NCBI GenBank assembly: GCA_037445635.1
Contig: JBBIKC010000005.1
Coordinates: forward strand, 1-64,000
Length of the DNA stretch: 64,000 bases
Direction: 5' to 3'
Source of the DNA: JBFMCC01 sp037445635
Lineage (GTDB): Bacteria > Chloroflexota > Anaerolineae > Anaerolineales > Villigracilaceae
Both the position numbers and the translations under genes were made by a program. Positions 41,314 to 50,469 of the stretch are shown here, one piece after another (the stretch's first letter is position 1; each line of letters opens with the position of its first letter). The notes beneath the pieces are model-generated. The model worked only from the letters and a program-made list of their open reading frames with translations. It was not told the DNA's origin and ran no database searches.

Positions 41314-42678
41314 ATGAAGAAATATACCACCCTCATTCTGGTCGGCATCATTGTTGTGTTGGCTGCGGCCCTCGTCGGCGTGCTGGTCTTCCTGAAGAAC
41401 CAGCCCCCACAGGAACGCGCCGTCCAACCCATCGTCGAGATCGAACCGATGGAGCCTGATTCGTCCAAATGGGGAATCAATTTCCCAAACCAATGGGCGA
41501 CTCTGCAACAGACCGAGTTCAATAATATTGATACGACCTACGGCGGCTCTTCCAAATTCTCGCACCTCGAGCGCGACCCGCGCCAAGTCATCCTGTTCGC
41601 GGGCTATCCGTTCAGCAAGGATTACAACGACGACCGCGGTCACATGAACGCACTGACCGACGTACGCGAAACGGGCCGCCTCAACCTGGACCCGGACGAT
41701 CCCAAGCACACACCGGGCACCTGCTACTCCTGCAAGTCGTCCAATAACCCGGGCTTGTGGGATGAGATAGGCATGGCCGAATTCGACCGGCTGACTTTCG
41801 TGGAAATCGGCGAAAGAATTGACCAGCCTATCGGCTGTGCCAACTGCCACGAAGCCGGGACGATGCGCCTGATCGTCACCAACCCCGCGCTGGAGGAGGC
41901 GCTCGAAGCCCAGGACAGGGACTGGACCACGTTCACCCGCCAGGAAATGCGCACGGTGGTCTGCGCCAACTGCCACGTCGAGTATTACTTCGCAGGCCCC
42001 GATAAATATCTGACTTTCCCGTGGGCCAACGGCACCGACATTGACAGCATCCTTGCATATTACGAAGAGATCGGCTTCAAGGACTGGGACTATCCCGAAA
42101 CGGGGACGCCCATGCTCAAGGCCCAGCATCCCGAATACGAGATGTTCACCGCGGGTTCCACCCACTACGCGGCGGGCGTCTCATGCGCGGACTGTCACAT
42201 GCCCTATGTCCGCGACGGCGCTTCCAAGTATTCGACGCACGACGTCCACAGCCCGTTGCTGAATCCTGAACTAGCCTGTGGTCAGTGCCACACAGACACC
42301 GAGTACGTTATTCGCCGCGTCAACGAGATTCAGGACCAGGTCTACAACACCAAGATCGAGAACGAGAACGCGCTGATTGACGCCATCACCGCGCTCAAAG
42401 CCGCCGCGGCGAATCCGAACTCCGATCCTGCCCTGCTGGATCAGGCGCGCGCCCTGCACCGGCGGGCGCAGTACATGTGGGATTTCGTCTCGGCTGAGAA
42501 TTCAATGGGCTTTCACAACCCGGAGTACATCCTGAAGATCCTGGCTGACTCGACCAACCTGGCGCGCCAGGCGCAGATGCTGGCGGCGCAGGCCGCCAAC
42601 GATCCAAGCCTGCTCACCACAGATGTGTATGAGGCCGCGCAGGAGGCTGTCTCGCCCACGGCTGAACCCACACCATAA
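41314..42678 (+). CDS. nrfA: Cytochrome c nitrite reductase catalytic subunit (pentahaem)
   Basis: 454 residues with an N-terminal anchor or signal at about 5-27. The active-site haem motif is CYSCK (137-141), followed by CANCH 175-179, CANCH 217-221, CADCH 291-295 and CGQCH 322-326. The active-site Tyr (EYYF 223-226), Lys/Gln/His (KAQH 269-272) and distal His (HDVH 309-312) are present. It reduces nitrite to ammonium outside the membrane with NrfH, giving the host dissimilatory nitrite ammonification. The C-terminus adds a short low-complexity tail (SPTAEPTP). Confidence 0.97.
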   Translation: MKKYTTLILVGIIVVLAAALVGVLVFLKNQPPQERAVQPIVEIEPMEPDSSKWGINFPNQWATLQQTEFNNIDTTYGGSSKFSHLERDPRQVILFAGYPFSKDYNDDRGHMNALTDVRETGRLNLDPDDPKHTPGTCYSCKSSNNPGLWDEIGMAEFDRLTFVEIGERIDQPIGCANCHEAGTMRLIVTNPALEEALEAQDRDWTTFTRQEMRTVVCANCHVEYYFAGPDKYLTFPWANGTDIDSILAYYEEIGFKDWDYPETGTPMLKAQHPEYEMFTAGSTHYAAGVSCADCHMPYVRDGASKYSTHDVHSPLLNPELACGQCHTDTEYVIRRVNEIQDQVYNTKIENENALIDAITALKAAAANPNSDPALLDQARALHRRAQYMWDFVSAENSMGFHNPEYILKILADSTNLARQAQMLAAQAANDPSLLTTDVYEAAQEAVSPTAEPTP

Positions 42679-42700
42679 GGTTTCCTACCTTACACAAACG

Positions 42701-42733
42701 ATGCCCCTCGTAAGCAGAGGGGCATTTTGTTTT
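42701..42733 (+). terminator. Rho-independent terminator after nrfA
   Basis: ATGCCCCTC-7 bases-GAGGGGCAT followed by TTTGTTTT. Confidence 0.9.
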
Positions 42734-42791
42734 GGAACATTTTTAGCAGAACTGCGTCTTACCTTCATCAAAAACATCGAGGAGCATTCCC

Positions 42792-43238
42792 ATGAAAAAG
42801 CAAAGTTGGATCTTTATCGTCCTGGTTCTTGCGCTGATTCTTTCCGCCTGCTCGGGCCGCGCATTGCAAAGCAATCGCGAGAAGTGGGATTCACAGGCTG
42901 TATCCCATTATCGGTTCAAACTTTCCATCGGCTGTTTCTGCCCGTATCAGGGCATCATGCCTCTGACCATTGAAGTGAAGGATGGTCAGATCGTGAGCCT
43001 GACCGACGTTAACGGTCAACCTGTCGGCGAGGAATTTCGTGCAAACTTCGAGGAGGCCGCGACCGTCGAGAGGCTGTTCGCCGTCGTCGAGGAGGCCGCC
43101 TCGGGCGGCGCGGACGAGATCCAGGTCGAGTACGATGCGAAGTACGGATTCCCATCATCCATTTCCATTGACTACATCAAAGAGGCGATGGACGATGAAA
43201 TCAGTTACCATGTCCTCGATTTCGAGGTCCTGCCTTGA
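42792..43238 (+). CDS. Lipoprotein, DUF6174-like
   Basis: 148 residues; lipobox LSAC with Cys at about 20. The remainder, beginning NREKWDSQAVSHYRFKLSIGCFC and containing LTIEVKDGQIVSL and VEYDAKYGFPSSISIDY, matches the DUF6174 type of small secreted proteins of unknown role. Cys-Phe-Cys may form a disulfide. The gene ends at a terminator shared with the convergent Crp/Fnr gene. Confidence 0.75.
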   Translation: MKKQSWIFIVLVLALILSACSGRALQSNREKWDSQAVSHYRFKLSIGCFCPYQGIMPLTIEVKDGQIVSLTDVNGQPVGEEFRANFEEAATVERLFAVVEEAASGGADEIQVEYDAKYGFPSSISIDYIKEAMDDEISYHVLDFEVLP

Positions 43239-43243
43239 ACGGA

Positions 43244-43274
43244 ACGGACGGCCGACGCCGTCCGTTTTCTTTTA
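43244..43274 (+). terminator. Terminator between the lipoprotein and Crp/Fnr genes
   Basis: AACGGACGGC-CGAC-GCCGTCCGTT followed by TTCTTTT, overlapping the stop codon of the opposing gene. Confidence 0.85.
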
Positions 43275-43958
43275 ATTGACCCACTGACTGAGCACGTTTT
43301 TATCCATGATCGTAATGCGGCGGTTCTCCACCTGGATCGCGCCGCTGCGCTCCAATTCACGCAGGGAGCGCGCCACCACCTCGCGCACGGTGCCGAGGCG
43401 CGCCGCCAGTTGCTCCTGCGTGAGGCGCGTCCCGCCGCCGCGCAACTCCTCCGGCGGCAACTCGCTGATCAGGCGCGCCAGGCGGTGCGTCACTTGATAG
43501 AAGGCCATCTCGCTCACCTTGCGCACCATGCCGCGCAATTGGGCGCCAAAGTTGACCAGCACCTTCTGGGCAAACTGCGGATGGGCGGCGACGAGCCGTC
43601 TCAACATCTCGCTGTCCACCACCCAGACGGAGCACGTCTCCAGCGCCTCCACATTGACCGGGTTGGGGCCGCCGTCGAAGGTGGGCACTTCTGCGAACGT
43701 ATCCCCCTCCTGTAAAACGCGGATGATATACTGCCGTCCCTGCGATGAAATGCGATAGATCTTGGCGCTGCCCTGGAGGAGGATGTACAACCCATCGCAG
43801 GAATCACCCTCCCAGAGAAGCACCTCGCCGCGCTCGTATTGACGCAACTGAACATGATCCACGATTTCATCCAGCAGGGACTTTGGCAGGGTATCGAAAT
43901 ACTCGTTCTGCCGGAGCAAAGCCAGCCGCTGTTTCTCGTCGGTATGCAGAAGTTTCAT
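43272..43958 (-). CDS. Crp/Fnr-family transcription regulator
   Basis: 228 residues. A cyclic-nucleotide-binding-like beta roll (about 20-140: LLWEGDSCDGLYILLQGSAK, VLQEGDTFAE) is followed by a winged HTH (RLTQEQLAARLGTVREVVARSL). It has no N-terminal Fe-S cysteine cluster as in FNR, so it may respond to a nucleotide, haem or redox signal. The recognition helix TVREVVARSL keeps the Glu/Arg pattern that reads TGTGA-like sites. The nrfHA operator 2.5 kb away is a candidate target. It is the last gene of a three-gene operon. Confidence 0.92.
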   Translation of the reverse strand: MKLLHTDEKQRLALLRQNEYFDTLPKSLLDEIVDHVQLRQYERGEVLLWEGDSCDGLYILLQGSAKIYRISSQGRQYIIRVLQEGDTFAEVPTFDGGPNPVNVEALETCSVWVVDSEMLRRLVAAHPQFAQKVLVNFGAQLRGMVRKVSEMAFYQVTHRLARLISELPPEELRGGGTRLTQEQLAARLGTVREVVARSLRELERSGAIQVENRRITIMDKNVLSQWVN

Positions 43959-44467
43959 GGCAGATCGGAAAGCAATGCCATATCATCCCCGCGGGCGATT
44001 TCCCACGGATACACGATGAATGCGTCGGTGATGGCCGCATAATAATCAGGGCGGACGCTCCCAAACAAATTGCGATAGGGATTGAAGTGCAGGACACAGG
44101 TTTCGGGAAAACCGCCCGCCGCCGAAACGCGATTTTTCACGGCGGTGATCGTGCGCCCCGAACCCCACACGTCGTCCACGATCAGGGTCGGGCGGGCACG
44201 CAGTTTGTCGTCTGCGGGGAATTGGATGAATTCAGGCCAGGCCATGAGTTGACCCTTCTCCTGCGCCATCTGTGCCGGGAAGTCCACGGCCGCGGTCAGC
44301 ACGTGTGTGATGTCCATCGCCTCGGCCAGCAGGCCGCCGGGCACGATCCCGCCGCGCGTGATCATCACCATCGCGGTGAACTCGCGGCGGAACTGCGGAA
44401 GGAGGTAGCCGATCAGGCGGTCCACCTCCTCCCAGGAAATCACTTCGCGGCGCGGCTCTGCTGGCAT
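43955..44467 (-). CDS. Phosphoribosyltransferase (type I)
   Basis: 170 residues. The PRPP loop is TLIVDDVWGSGRT at about 94-106. Earlier, MVMITRGGIVPGGLLAE is the first conserved loop. The fold is shared by purine and xanthine-guanine phosphoribosyltransferases; the base specificity cannot be read. The gene overlaps both neighbours by four bases or fewer and is translationally coupled to the Crp/Fnr gene. Confidence 0.88.
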   Translation of the reverse strand: MPAEPRREVISWEEVDRLIGYLLPQFRREFTAMVMITRGGIVPGGLLAEAMDITHVLTAAVDFPAQMAQEKGQLMAWPEFIQFPADDKLRARPTLIVDDVWGSGRTITAVKNRVSAAGGFPETCVLHFNPYRNLFGSVRPDYYAAITDAFIVYPWEIARGDDMALLSDLP

Positions 44468-45363
44468 TACGAAAGCACCGCCGCCAACGGAGCGGGCGCG
44501 GCCACTGCAGTGGCTTTCCCGGCCTCACGCGCCTTCTCGGTCTCGCGCGCCCACAGGTACAGGCAGGTATGATACGCCGTGCCGGTGTAGGAATTGATCA
44601 CGCTTGCCACCATCACAAACGTGAAGAAGATCATCGCCCCCAGGCCAATGCCGATGATCAAGCCCAGCGCTTCGCTTCCCAGCAGGGCGATAATGCCGTA
44701 CCCCACGCCGAAACCCAGCACCGCCCCCGCCGCGCCCAGCGCGAACCCGATCAGCCCGGTCACCCAGCTAACCCCCACCGTGCTGACGCCGATGAGCAGC
44801 AAATTCTCCTTCGTGATCTTCCACACGCGTTCCAAACCGTTCTTCAAATTCAGGTCGTCAATCACCATCGCAGGCAGGACGAGATAAGCCGCTTCGGTCC
44901 ACAACGTTTGCAGGAGACCCGTCGCGGCGCGCGCCACACCCGCGCCGATTCCGCGGCGGCGATTACGCTGGGCCGCGCTTCGCAGAAGATTGACCGCCGT
45001 CGAGACCGCGGCCAGAGTCAAGATATCGAAGAAATCGCGGCGGACGATGGCCCAGGCCTTATCCATTCGGCCATCGCCCTCGGCCAGATAGCCATAGATG
45101 AGATAAACCGTCATGGCCGAAAAAATATAACCCACCACAAACTGCACAAAGACCAGGAGCGCGCCGAACACGAACATCACGATATTGCCCAGGTCCGAAT
45201 CGCCCAGCAGGAACGCGGCGCCGATGATCGGGATGATGCCGATCACCGAAACGACCATGCCCACAAACAGGGAATAGATCGAGGGCTTGATCAAATCCTT
45301 ATCCTTGAACGCCATGTCCCAGGCCTGTTGCATAAAAGACCAGCCTCGCGAAAACGCCTGCAT
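44467..45363 (-). CDS. Polytopic membrane protein (DUF6159-like)
   Basis: 298 residues with six hydrophobic segments at about 28-50, 60-90, 108-125, 160-178, 190-222 and 232-258. The N-terminal GWSFMQQAWDMAFKDKDLI and FDLFDILTLAAVS-like stretches resemble DUF6159 proteins of unknown role. It heads the operon with the phosphoribosyltransferase and the Crp/Fnr gene. Confidence 0.75.
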   Translation of the reverse strand: MQAFSRGWSFMQQAWDMAFKDKDLIKPSIYSLFVGMVVSVIGIIPIIGAAFLLGDSDLGNIVMFVFGALLVFVQFVVGYIFSAMTVYLIYGYLAEGDGRMDKAWAIVRRDFFDILTLAAVSTAVNLLRSAAQRNRRRGIGAGVARAATGLLQTLWTEAAYLVLPAMVIDDLNLKNGLERVWKITKENLLLIGVSTVGVSWVTGLIGFALGAAGAVLGFGVGYGIIALLGSEALGLIIGIGLGAMIFFTFVMVASVINSYTGTAYHTCLYLWARETEKAREAGKATAVAAPAPLAAVLS

Positions 45364-45389
45364 AAGAGCCTCCTTTGGAATTTGACTGA

Positions 45390-47882
45390 TTATAGCAAAG
45401 AGTCGGGATCCACTTCAATGCGCCAGCCATCGGGAACGCCTCCGCGCAGGAGACCGGCGGGATTCGGTCCGCGCAGGATGACCTGCCAGCGCGACAAACC
45501 ATTGACCTTCGCGAAGAAACATGGGACGGGACCGATGATCTCGGTCTCGCGGCGGCCCTCCGCTTCGATCCTGGACTTGAGCCTGTCCGCCATTTTCCAA
45601 GCCTCGGATTCCGCTTTGGCCGCGTCCCGCTCGCGGCGCTCGAGGCGGACGAGACGCGCGAAGGGCGGATACCCCAGCCGTCGGCGCTGGGCCAGCTCCT
45701 CGAGGTGGAATCCATTCACGTCATGGCGCGAGGCGGATCGAATGGCGTAATGATCGGGCATGAAGGTCTGCAGGACGACCTGTCCGCCGCGCGCACTGCG
45801 TCCCGCGCGTCCCGCCACCTGCGTCAGCACCTGAAAGACGCGTTCCGCCGCAAACGGGTCGGGCAGATTCAATCCCACGTCCGCGAGCACGATGCCCACA
45901 AGCGTGACCTTCGGCAGGTCGAGGCCCTTGGCGATCATCTGCGTGCCGACCAGCACATCCGCGCGGCCGGCCGCGAAATGACTCAGGATGATCTCGTGCG
46001 CATCTTTCTGGCGCGTGGTCTCCCAATCCCAGCGCAGGACGCGCGTGGACGGGAACATGGCTTGCACTTCGCTTTCCACTTTTTCACTGCCCAATCCGTA
46101 TTCTCGAATCTGCGCGCTCCCGCATTGAGGGCACTTCGAGGGCTTCCCCCGCGTATACCCGCAACGATGACATAACAATGTTTGCTGGGTGGAAGCGCCC
46201 AACTTTTCAACCTGCAAACCTGCCAACCTTTCAACATGAAGCGTAAGCGGCGTCTCGCAGCGCGGACATTTGAGCACATGCCCGCACTCGCGGCAAAACA
46301 CGTAGGTGGCCGTGCCGCGCCGATTCAGAAAGAGAATCGCCTGCTCGCCCGCGGACAGGATCTCTGCCAGCGATTCGGACAGGGCGCGGCTAAAGATGCC
46401 GCGGTTACCCGACTTGAGTTCCTCGCGCATATCCACCACATGAACGGGCGGCAGGGCGCTCTCGGTGACGCGTTCGGGCAGTTCCAGCAAAATGCTCTTC
46501 CCGGTTTCCGCGTGATGACGCTGGACTACAGAGGGCGTGGCCGAACCCATCACACACACGGCTCCGCATAAGCGCGCGTATACCTGCGCGGCAGTCACGG
46601 CGTTGTAAAACGGCGGCTCGGACTGGTAATACGAACCGTCGTGGCATTCGTCCAAGACAATCAGGCCGATGTTTGGGAGCGGCGCGAATAACGCACTGCG
46701 CGGCCCGATGACCACTTTCAACAATCCAGCCCGCGCCCGCCGCCAGGTATCGTAACGCTCCCCCTCCGAGAGTCTCGAATGAATCAGCCCCACCTGCCCG
46801 GGGAAGCGCGCCAGGAAACGGCGAACGGTTTGCGGGGTGAGGGCGATCTCGGGCACGAGGATGATGGCTTGTTTGCCGCGTCGCACGGTCTCCTGCGCGG
46901 CGCGGATATAAACTTCAGTCTTGCCGGAGGCGGTCACGCCCTGGAGGAGGAAGGTTGAAGGTTGAAGGTTTGAAGTTGACGCGTCAACGATCTGTTTCAA
47001 TGCAGATTCCTGCTCGGCCGTCAGGGCCACCTCGTTATTCCCTTCCCCTCTGCCACCCATTTTCTCCAAAGGATCGCGCCAGATTTCGTTCTCGAACAAA
47101 CGAATCAGCCCGCGCTCTTCCAGTTCCTGCAAATCGGCGAGATTGCAGCCCGACTCGGCATAGACCCAGGAAACGTTGACCGCGCCGGGCTCGCGGACGA
47201 GACAGCGCAACGCGGCCTCGCGCCGCTTTTGCGTGGATTCGGTCTTTCCCAGATCAGCCATCGCGGATTCGGCCGCCTCGGGAGCGACGGCCAGTTGCGC
47301 CACGCGGACGAACTTGGGACGGACGCGCGGCGGCTGGAGCACAGAGCGCGTCTGCAACAGGCCGCGCCTCACCAGCGCCCGCGCCGCGCCGCGCCACTCC
47401 TGCGGCCCGAAATGGCGATCAATCTGGCGACCGCGCAGGGGTCCGCGCGCTTGGAGCAGGTTGAGGATTCGGTTCGCAACTGGACCATGGACCGTAGACC
47501 GTGGACCGTCGTCTATCGTCCTCCGTCCGTCGTCCGCCATCTGATACAACATGTCCGCCTGCTGGCTCAGGCCGGGCGGAAGCATCAGGTCAACCATGGC
47601 GGCCAGCGGGGAGAGGGTTTCCTCAGCCATGTGTTCTGCCAGCGCCAGCTGCGCGGCGGTGAGCACCGGCAGAGGATCGAGCAGGTCGAGGACAGCCTTC
47701 GTCTCTTTGACGGACGGTTCGTCAAGCAGTTGCAGAATCACTCCCTGAACGGTTTGACTGCCAAACAGAACGGTTACCAGACAGCCGGGCAAGACCTGCC
47801 CCGCGAGGGACGCGGGTAGGGAATAATCAAAAACGCCCGTCACAGACGGGACATTTACGGAAACGCGAACAAATGCCGGCAT
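45390..47882 (-). CDS. priA: Primosomal protein N' (replication restart helicase)
   Basis: 830 residues. N-terminal 3'-binding domain (VRVSVNVPSVTGVFDYSLP), Walker A GVTASGKTE, DEAH-like LDECHD, and the zinc-binding Cys series CRECGHVLKCPRCE ... CHRCGYTRGKPSKCPQCG. C-terminal helicase motif QVAGRAGR. PriA reloads the replisome at stalled forks. Three stretches look repeat-derived and in frame: residues about 116-134 (DDGRRTIDDGPRSTVHGP), a TSNLQPSTF stretch next to Walker A, and about 17 residues inside the zinc domain between LTLH and LLCHRCG. All three are encoded by short repeat sequence. The conserved motifs themselves are intact, so the protein is probably functional. Confidence 0.93.
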   Translation of the reverse strand: MPAFVRVSVNVPSVTGVFDYSLPASLAGQVLPGCLVTVLFGSQTVQGVILQLLDEPSVKETKAVLDLLDPLPVLTAAQLALAEHMAEETLSPLAAMVDLMLPPGLSQQADMLYQMADDGRRTIDDGPRSTVHGPVANRILNLLQARGPLRGRQIDRHFGPQEWRGAARALVRRGLLQTRSVLQPPRVRPKFVRVAQLAVAPEAAESAMADLGKTESTQKRREAALRCLVREPGAVNVSWVYAESGCNLADLQELEERGLIRLFENEIWRDPLEKMGGRGEGNNEVALTAEQESALKQIVDASTSNLQPSTFLLQGVTASGKTEVYIRAAQETVRRGKQAIILVPEIALTPQTVRRFLARFPGQVGLIHSRLSEGERYDTWRRARAGLLKVVIGPRSALFAPLPNIGLIVLDECHDGSYYQSEPPFYNAVTAAQVYARLCGAVCVMGSATPSVVQRHHAETGKSILLELPERVTESALPPVHVVDMREELKSGNRGIFSRALSESLAEILSAGEQAILFLNRRGTATYVFCRECGHVLKCPRCETPLTLHVERLAGLQVEKLGASTQQTLLCHRCGYTRGKPSKCPQCGSAQIREYGLGSEKVESEVQAMFPSTRVLRWDWETTRQKDAHEIILSHFAAGRADVLVGTQMIAKGLDLPKVTLVGIVLADVGLNLPDPFAAERVFQVLTQVAGRAGRSARGGQVVLQTFMPDHYAIRSASRHDVNGFHLEELAQRRRLGYPPFARLVRLERRERDAAKAESEAWKMADRLKSRIEAEGRRETEIIGPVPCFFAKVNGLSRWQVILRGPNPAGLLRGGVPDGWRIEVDPDSLL
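46199..46237. repeat. TTCAACC-type repeat within the priA zinc domain
   Basis: CCAACTTTTCAACCTGCAAACC continues as CTGCCAACCTTTCAACATG; units of CAACC recur. It encodes VERLAGLQVEKLGAS on the minus strand. Confidence 0.6.
46951..46980. repeat. GGTTGAA tandem repeat next to the priA Walker A
   Basis: AAGGTTGAAGGTTGAAGG followed by TTTGAAGTTG. The unit also occurs near 6064-6106, 6171-6196 and 6421-6450. Confidence 0.65.
47481..47536. repeat. GGACCGT-type repeat in the priA 5' part
   Basis: Units TGGACCATGGACCGTAGACC and GTGGACCGTCGTCTATCGTC followed by CTCCGTCCGTCGTC. It encodes DDGRRTIDDGPRSTVHGPV in reverse. Confidence 0.65.
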
Positions 47883-47884
47883 GA

Positions 47885-48733
47885 TTAGTTCGTCTTGAGG
47901 ATCGCCGCCGCGCCGTAACCGACCACCGCGGCATAATCTCCGGTCACGTCGCCGGAGGTGGCATGACGCAGCACCCTGACCGTGTCCGCGCCCAGTTCAC
48001 GCGCCGCCCACAGCACCGCGGTCAACGCGCCGAGGCCGCAAGCATACGCCCTTCCCTCTTCTTCGGCCTCGAAGGCGCCTTCAGGAGAAAAGGCCTCCCA
48101 CTGACGCAGCATCTCCGAGTCGAAGGTGAGGGCGGTCTCCTGGGCGTAGTAGTGGGAGAGATCCGTGCTGGCGACCATCAGCGCGTTCCTGCCTTTCAAG
48201 ACTTTGGCAAGTGCCATGCCCAGGGTCCGTGATATGTGCGGCTCCTGCGCCCTGACCATGATCGGCAGTAACTGAAATTCCTTTCCCAGCGCGCGCTGCA
48301 GGAACGGTAATTCGATCTCAAGGGAGTGTTCGCGGTCGTGGGAAACGGCGGTCAGGCCGTAGCCAAGCGTGGCATTCAATTCCCGATCCAGTTGCGCGAG
48401 AGCCTCGCGGTCCACGCGGACCGCGCCCAGCGGGGTGGCGTACGCGTCGTGGGCGGTGGTGATCAACGGCTGGATGTACGGCTGGTGCATCGGCGCGATC
48501 ACGGCTACCAGGTCCGAGGTCCGGCCGCGGACGGCGGCGAAGGCATATCCAGCCACCGGCCCGGAGTAGATGTGCCCCGCGTGCGGTGCGATCACCGCGA
48601 TCACTTCACCGGGCAGGTCGGGCAGGTCAGCCTGGGCAATGTATTTGTCCACAGTGCGGGCGAGGCTCTTGGGGTCCCCTTCGTACCAGAGACCGGCAAT
48701 CGGGGAGGGACGCAGGTCGAGCGAGGCTTGCAT
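47885..48733 (-). CDS. MEMO1-family protein (AmmeMemoRadiSam system protein B type)
   Basis: 282 residues. Typical motifs are IAPHAGHIYSGPVAGYAF, SLEIELPFLQ and STDLSHYY, with the His/Asp residues of the MEMO dioxygenase-like fold. In many prokaryotes it occurs with AMMECR1 and a radical SAM gene, which are not next to it here. The biochemical role in bacteria is not settled. It lies two bases after... upstream of priA in the same orientation, so it is probably co-transcribed with it. Confidence 0.9.
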   Translation of the reverse strand: MQASLDLRPSPIAGLWYEGDPKSLARTVDKYIAQADLPDLPGEVIAVIAPHAGHIYSGPVAGYAFAAVRGRTSDLVAVIAPMHQPYIQPLITTAHDAYATPLGAVRVDREALAQLDRELNATLGYGLTAVSHDREHSLEIELPFLQRALGKEFQLLPIMVRAQEPHISRTLGMALAKVLKGRNALMVASTDLSHYYAQETALTFDSEMLRQWEAFSPEGAFEAEEEGRAYACGLGALTAVLWAARELGADTVRVLRHATSGDVTGDYAAVVGYGAAAILKTN

Positions 48734-48772
48734 GTTCTCGATCCTCGAACTTATTGTAGCACAAGGTGAACG

Positions 48773-48805
48773 AAAAATCCTGGGGCGGCTTTGCCAGCCG
48801 CCCCA
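48773..48805 (-). terminator. Terminator downstream of the minus-strand lipoprotein gene
   Basis: Minus-strand stem TGGGGCGGCT / AGCCGCCCCA with a 5-base loop, followed on that strand by GGATTTTTCG. Confidence 0.8.
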
Positions 48806-48817
48806 GCAGACATTCCG

Positions 48818-49915
48818 CTATTGGGAGGTATAGGTGCTGACAGAGTAATTCACCACATCCAGATAGACATCCGACAATGTGCTGTCGAAGGCGACGGTGA
48901 AGAGCAGGAGCGTCGTGCCGTTGCGCACCTCGTAGAAGGTCTGACCGGAAAGCCCGCTGGCGTCCGAAGTCCAGGTGAGGCGGATACTGCCGTCATCCTG
49001 CGGGACTTCCTCGCGCACGGCGATGTCGTTGGCGCCGTTGGAATATTTATAGTTGATGAGCGCCAGCGCCGACCCTTGCGTCAAGGCAGGATCGCGGGTG
49101 GTGCCGTCGTCCACGGCGATATTCTCGATGAAGGCTTTGCCGTCGGGCGCGGTGAACGTATCAATCGTGGTATTCTCCAGCTCGGTGGACTGCGAGTAGA
49201 GCCAGGCTGAAGGCACTTCGACCTCGAACAAATCCCCTGGGCCGTTGAAGGTGTAGATGAAGGAATATTTCGACAACGGGACTGCGGCGGATGAATTGAA
49301 CTGAATGCCCGCGGCGATCGTTAGATAGGCATCGGAGTAGGCTGTGAACTTATCCTCGTCCACCCAGAAGTCGAAGGAGTAAACCGCGGCATCCACCTGA
49401 CGGTAGAGGGTGATCACTTCGGTCGGAACGCCGTTGAACAAAAAGGTCTTCTGGACGACGATGTTCCTGCCGCCGTCGCCGGTGGCCGTATCCACCACCT
49501 GATACTGGTCGCGGTGGCTGAAGAAATTGATCTCAGTAGCGTTCACGAAATTGGAAAACGCCACCGAATCCAACTGATAACCTGTATTGGTGACCGTGGC
49601 ATAGAGCGCGCCGACGTTGTCCGGCGAAAGAAAGAGCACATCGTTATCGCCCTCGTCCGCGCTCCAGCCCAAGGGAGGGTACAGGCTGAACGCGCCGCTT
49701 GGGTGCGTGTAAAGCACGGGGTCGATCTCGAACGGCCCGCCGGTCAGCACCGGGGCCGGCTGCGTGGCAGTAGCGGTGGGCGGCACCGGCGTGGGCGGGA
49801 TCGGCGTGGGCACCGCCGTCGGCGTGGCTAACAACCCGCCGCCCGCGCAAGCCAGGCCAACAAGCAGGACCATCGCTCCGATACCAGATAATAACAACCG
49901 TCCAGTGGAATTCAT
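48818..49915 (-). CDS. Lipoprotein with Thr/Pro linker, beta-rich domain
   Basis: 365 residues; lipobox GLAC with Cys at about 23. A linker of Pro-Thr repeats (PTPIPPTPVPPTATATQP) leads to a domain of about 300 residues rich in aromatic and beta-forming residues (GAFSLYPPLGWSADEG). The end resembles a second similar half (DLFEVEVPSAWLYSQSTE), so an internal duplication is likely. It is exposed outside the membrane. Function unknown. Confidence 0.75.
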   Translation of the reverse strand: MNSTGRLLLSGIGAMVLLVGLACAGGGLLATPTAVPTPIPPTPVPPTATATQPAPVLTGGPFEIDPVLYTHPSGAFSLYPPLGWSADEGDNDVLFLSPDNVGALYATVTNTGYQLDSVAFSNFVNATEINFFSHRDQYQVVDTATGDGGRNIVVQKTFLFNGVPTEVITLYRQVDAAVYSFDFWVDEDKFTAYSDAYLTIAAGIQFNSSAAVPLSKYSFIYTFNGPGDLFEVEVPSAWLYSQSTELENTTIDTFTAPDGKAFIENIAVDDGTTRDPALTQGSALALINYKYSNGANDIAVREEVPQDDGSIRLTWTSDASGLSGQTFYEVRNGTTLLLFTVAFDSTLSDVYLDVVNYSVSTYTSQ

Positions 49916-49971
49916 TAAACATTCTCCTTTCGAGGCGGATTTAGAACATTATACTGATTCGGAGGTCTTTT

Positions 49972-50469
49972 TCAAGCAGATGTTTTGCCGAGCAGGACGG
50001 CGCGGGTCGCCTCGAAGGCCAGCGGAGGCAGGGCTTCGCGCGGGAACCAATCCGCGGCGTCGGCATCATCGCGGGCGAAAATTTCCCCGCCAGTGGCCTC
50101 GGCGCGATAGACAATGACGAAGTCCGCGCCGCGCGGATGCTCGCGGCCCGCGATGACATCCAGCACACGCGTCACGCGCACCGACAGGCCGGTTTCCTCG
50201 AAACATTCGCGCGCGGCCGCCTCGGCCGGGTCCTCCTCCGCGTCCACGAAACCGGCCGGCAGGGTCCACAATCCGCGAAAGGGGGCGTTGGCGCGGCGCA
50301 CCAGCAAAACGCGGCCGTCCCGTTCGACCAGGACAGCCGCGGCAACCTTCGGGTCGGCGAAGTGGATCCATCCGCATTGCGGGCAGACCGGGCGCACCCT
50401 GCCGAACGCTTCTTTTTGTTCCACGGCTGCGCCGCAGCGCGGGCAGAAGTTTATTTCCGCGCGAGCCAT
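49972..50469 (-). CDS. Nudix hydrolase with N-terminal zinc ribbon
   Basis: 165 residues. Two CxxC pairs (CPRC, CPQC) form an N-terminal zinc ribbon as in NudC-type enzymes. The Nudix box is GFVDAEEDPAEAAARECFEETGL, seen as G-x5-E-x7-REx2EE. It hydrolyses nucleoside diphosphate-linked compounds such as NADH or capped RNA; the exact substrate is unknown. The start overlaps the anti-sigma gene by 19 bases. Confidence 0.9.
   Translation of the reverse strand: MARAEINFCPRCGAAVEQKEAFGRVRPVCPQCGWIHFADPKVAAAVLVERDGRVLLVRRANAPFRGLWTLPAGFVDAEEDPAEAAARECFEETGLSVRVTRVLDVIAGREHPRGADFVIVYRAEATGGEIFARDDADAADWFPREALPPLAFEATRAVLLGKTSA

Noticed and set aside
40765..42165. A 466-codon minus-strand frame across nrfHA.
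   Set aside because: Antisense to the haem-motif-bearing nrfH and nrfA genes.
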